NCBI GenBank assembly: GCA_022711175.1 | Contig: JAKLFM010000024.1 | Span: 1 to 42,588 of the forward strand | Direction of reading: 5' to 3' | DNA length: 42,588 nucleotides | Origin: Bacteroidota bacterium | GTDB lineage: Bacteria; Bacteroidota; Bacteroidia; Bacteroidales; UBA4417 | Shown: positions 40,544 through 42,588 of the stretch, in pieces | Layout: each line of letters starts with the position of its first letter | Position numbering within the stretch: the stretch's first letter is position 1 | Program-made: the position numbers and the translations under genes | Notes under the pieces: generated by a model | Seen by the model: the letters and a program-made list of their open reading frames with translations, nothing else | The model's database searches: none | Told to the model about the DNA's origin: nothing

Positions 40544-42271
40544 ATGTTACCGAATGGCACAGACCACAGAGATCAAATTAATGATTTTCAAAAACTTGCA
40601 GATGAGAATGCTCGTTTAAAGGCTGAAATTGAGAAGCTTCAGCATATTGAGTCGCTTTCAAAAGAGGTTCAGGATGTTCATGCGATGGCTGAAAAAGCCA
40701 ACCGAATCAAGAGCGATTTTCTCTCAATGATGAGCCATGAGATTCGCACTCCAATGAACGGTATCGTTGGTATGACCAGTTTGTTGCTCGATACCAAAGT
40801 ATCACCGGAACAGCGCAATTATCTCGAAACACTCAGGGTAAGTGCCGACAATCTGATGGGCATTATCAACGATATTCTCGATTTCTCCAAGATTGAATCA
40901 GACAAAATGGTGCTGGAAAACAGCAACTTCGAACTTCGCCGCTGCATTGAAGAAGCGCTCGATGTTTATGCTCCCAGGGCTATTGAAAAAGGTGTTGACT
41001 TGCTCTACATGCTTCAGCCTGATGTTGCGCCATTTTTCTGGGGCGATATAAAGAGGCTCAAACAGGTACTCGGCAACCTGGTGAACAACGCCATCAAATT
41101 TACTGATGAAGGTGAAATCTTTATTTCAGTTGAAAAATCAAATGTTGAAGACGATTGCTGTGAAATTCTTTTTTCAGTAAAAGACAGTGGAATAGGCATT
41201 ACGAAGGAAAAACTGGAAACTATTTTTGAAGCTTTTACCCAGGGCGAAGCCTTCGCCAATCGCAGGTACGGCGGTACGGGGCTTGGGCTCTCGATAGCAA
41301 AACACCTTGTCGGGCTGATGGGTGGACGGATGTGGGCCGAAAGCACACCCGGCAAGGGCTCAACATTCTATTTTACTGTAAAAATGAAGCCTGCCGAAAC
41401 CGGCACAACAAAGCTTTATATCCGGGGACAGATTCCTGAACTCAAAAACAGCCGTGTGCTGGTTGTTGACAACGACCCCGCTTCCCGGCAAATATTCTCA
41501 GCTCAGTTCGATGCATGGGGAATGAAAGCCTTTACGGCTACCACCGGCAAAGAAGCGCTACGCATTATTGATGATCAGGACAGCTACTTCGATCTGGGCA
41601 TTATTGACCTTCACCTGCCTGAAATGTCGGGAGTTGAACTTGCCAAGAGCGTGCGCGATATTCCTTTCAAAGGCGATTTCCCATTCATCCTGCTTTCGTC
41701 GGTGGGCAAAGTCAGCGACCTGCCAGAAGGTCTATTTGATGCGCAGATGACCAAACCGGTTAAACTGGCTGAACTGTTTGAATACATCCTCAGTGTGATT
41801 TCAGAATCACGCGACCGGCGCAGAACCATTGCCGATCACAATTTCGATAAAAAACTCTCGGACAAACTTCCATTGAATATCCTGCTTGCCGAAGACAATC
41901 CGACGAACCAGGAGTTGGTCGTAACGCTCATGAAAAAAATGGGATATCAGATTGATGCAGTGGAGAACGGCCGTAAAGTACTTGAAGTCATGGAACATAA
42001 AGCTTATGATATTGTTCTGATGGATGTACAGATGCCTGTGATGAACGGCACCGAAGCTACTGAAGCAATCATTGACAAATATCCCGAATCTGAAAGGCCA
42101 TTCATTATTGCAATAACGGCAAACGCGATGCCCGGCGACCGGGAGCGGTTTATTGAATGCGGCATGGTTGATTACCTGTCGAAACCCATCCGCTTTAAAG
42201 ATGTGCAGGATGTGCTTATCCGCTGGGGGCGCAAGCGCATGATGCTGCGAAAAGAGCAATCGGAGATTTAA
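40544..42271 (+). CDS. Soluble hybrid histidine kinase with two receiver domains
   Basis: From the ATG at 40544, 575 residues. Residues about 12-50 are a coiled coil ([20 protein letters not shown]). The HisKA domain has the phosphoacceptor in [17 protein letters not shown]. The ATPase domain has [21 protein letters not shown] and [15 protein letters not shown]. Receiver 1 ([28 protein letters not shown]) and receiver 2 ([27 protein letters not shown]) both keep the acceptor Asp. No membrane segment or PAS domain is seen, so the signal must come through the coiled coil or a partner. The frame is open upstream to a TTG at 40436, but a promoter at 40510 argues for the later start. It lies right after the hydrogenase terminator. 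Confidence 0.93.
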   Translation: MLPNGTDHRDQINDFQKLADENARLKAEIEKLQHIESLSKEVQDVHAMAEKANRIKSDFLSMMSHEIRTPMNGIVGMTSLLLDTKVSPEQRNYLETLRVSADNLMGIINDILDFSKIESDKMVLENSNFELRRCIEEALDVYAPRAIEKGVDLLYMLQPDVAPFFWGDIKRLKQVLGNLVNNAIKFTDEGEIFISVEKSNVEDDCCEILFSVKDSGIGITKEKLETIFEAFTQGEAFANRRYGGTGLGLSIAKHLVGLMGGRMWAESTPGKGSTFYFTVKMKPAETGTTKLYIRGQIPELKNSRVLVVDNDPASRQIFSAQFDAWGMKAFTATTGKEALRIIDDQDSYFDLGIIDLHLPEMSGVELAKSVRDIPFKGDFPFILLSSVGKVSDLPEGLFDAQMTKPVKLAELFEYILSVISESRDRRRTIADHNFDKKLSDKLPLNILLAEDNPTNQELVVTLMKKMGYQIDAVENGRKVLEVMEHKAYDIVLMDVQMPVMNGTEATEAIIDKYPESERPFIIAITANAMPGDRERFIECGMVDYLSKPIRFKDVQDVLIRWGRKRMMLRKEQSEI

Positions 42272-42284
42272 ATCCTTAATCTTT

Positions 42285-42315
42285 AAAGAGCTGCTCTCAG
42301 GGCAGCTCTTTTTTT
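42285..42315 (+). terminator. Rho-independent terminator of the hybrid kinase gene
   Basis: AAAGAGCTGC (42285-42294) pairs perfectly with GCAGCTCTTT (42302-42311) around the loop TCTCAGG, then T-run to 42315. Confidence 0.92.
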
Positions 42316-42363
42316 GCAGATTGGCACAAGACACAGCTTTTAGTACAAAGAGAAATGATAGGG

Positions 42364-42400
42364 AGAAAAAAAATAGTCTGACTCGATGAATCAGACTATT
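42364..42400 (-). terminator. Rho-independent terminator of the tRNA-Met transcript
   Basis: AATAGTCTGA (42372-42381) and TCAGACTATT (42391-42400) form a perfect 10-bp stem. On the minus strand the stem is followed by eight T, which is a classical terminator 55 bases after the 3' end of the tRNA. Confidence 0.88.
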
Positions 42401-42455
42401 CTGTTACCATTTTGTTACCAATTGCTCTGAAAGCCTTGATACACCGGGCACTTTG

Positions 42456-42529
42456 TAGCGGGGACGAGAGTTGAACTCGTGACCTCCGGGTTATGAATCC
42501 GACGCTCTAACCAACTGAGCTACCCCGCC
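42456..42529 (-). tRNA. tRNA-Met (anticodon CAT, elongator type)
   Basis: A 74-base cloverleaf on the minus strand. It starts GGCGGGG, D-arm GCTCAGTTGGTTAGAGC, anticodon loop TTCATAA with anticodon at 42495-42493, T-arm ACGAGTTCAACTCTCGT, acceptor end CCCCGCT and discriminator A. The first acceptor pair is G-U. CCA is not encoded. The lack of the initiator-type features (three G-C pairs in the anticodon stem, mismatch at 1-72) favours elongator Met; a lysidine-modified tRNA-Ile with CAT cannot be fully excluded. The last base pair of the anticodon stem is an A-C mismatch. Confidence 0.93.
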
Positions 42530-42548
42530 ATTATGTTTATTTCAATTT

Positions 42549-42588
42549 TCAACTCGTGTCCTTCTCAGACGGATATGAATCCGACGCT
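42549..42588 (-). repeat. Degenerate tRNA-Met-like fragment at the window edge
   Basis: The last 15 bases (42574-42588) are identical to 42492-42506 inside the tRNA-Met gene and contain the CAT anticodon region. The preceding bases also resemble the tRNA (CAACTCGTG against GAACTCGTG), but with a longer, unmatched stretch between and no pairing T-arm. It is cut by the window end. It is either a damaged tRNA copy, the start of a different tRNA, or a recombination remnant. Confidence 0.4.

Overview
The window reads as chromosomal DNA of an anaerobic, fermentative Bacteroidota, most likely in or near the Bacteroidales. Three observations support this. Two secreted proteins end in type IX secretion sorting domains. 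Most genes lack a Shine-Dalgarno sequence. Several genes have a promoter -7 box of the Bacteroidota form TAnnTTTG. The sequence alone does not fix a genus.

Layout. (1) 1-5383: the 3' end of a secreted beta-helix protein, a Tat-exported GH125 alpha-mannosidase and an NPCBM-GH27 alpha-galactosidase, then a DUF2200 gene and an orphan lipoprotein. (2) 5540-14916: two consecutive giant genes (1646 and 1469 aa) of no function I can name. The first carries a Tat-type leader. They are followed by a 626-base gap with inverted repeats, a 49-codon ORF, a CCGGGTG heptamer repeat and a pyrimidine-rich tract. (3) 15543-28000: mostly housekeeping genes: argS, a CotH-kinase/P-domain secreted protein, a cyclic-2,3-diphosphoglycerate-synthetase-like GTPase next to pyrB-pyrI, a secreted C1 peptidase, an AlbA_2 ATP-binding protein, dgkA, a GlcNAc-kinase-like ATPase, lipoprotein msrB, DUF456 and truA. 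(4) 28144-40431: two adjacent [FeFe]-hydrogenase operons. (5) 40510-42529: a soluble hybrid histidine kinase, then an elongator tRNA-Met on the minus strand.

The hydrogenase region is the main point of interest. Operon 1 encodes a three-subunit NAD-linked enzyme whose flavoprotein is short, lacking the N-terminal [2Fe-2S] and C-terminal ferredoxin domains. Operon 2 encodes a four-subunit HndABCD-like enzyme with the full domain set expected for electron bifurcation. Upstream of it, in the same operon, is a six-gene cassette: DRTGG protein, RsbW-like ATPase, sensory-type [FeFe]-hydrogenase homologue, second DRTGG protein, PHP protein and histidine-kinase-like ATPase without a phosphoacceptor domain. 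Both operon promoters carry 18-bp palindromes close to the operator of the NADH/NAD+-sensing repressor Rex: one at operon 1 and two abutting copies at operon 2. This suggests a circuit in which NADH state, through Rex, and H2 or redox state, through the sensory homologue and its kinase/phosphatase-like partners, set the balance between two hydrogenases. No HydE/F/G maturation genes are in the window.
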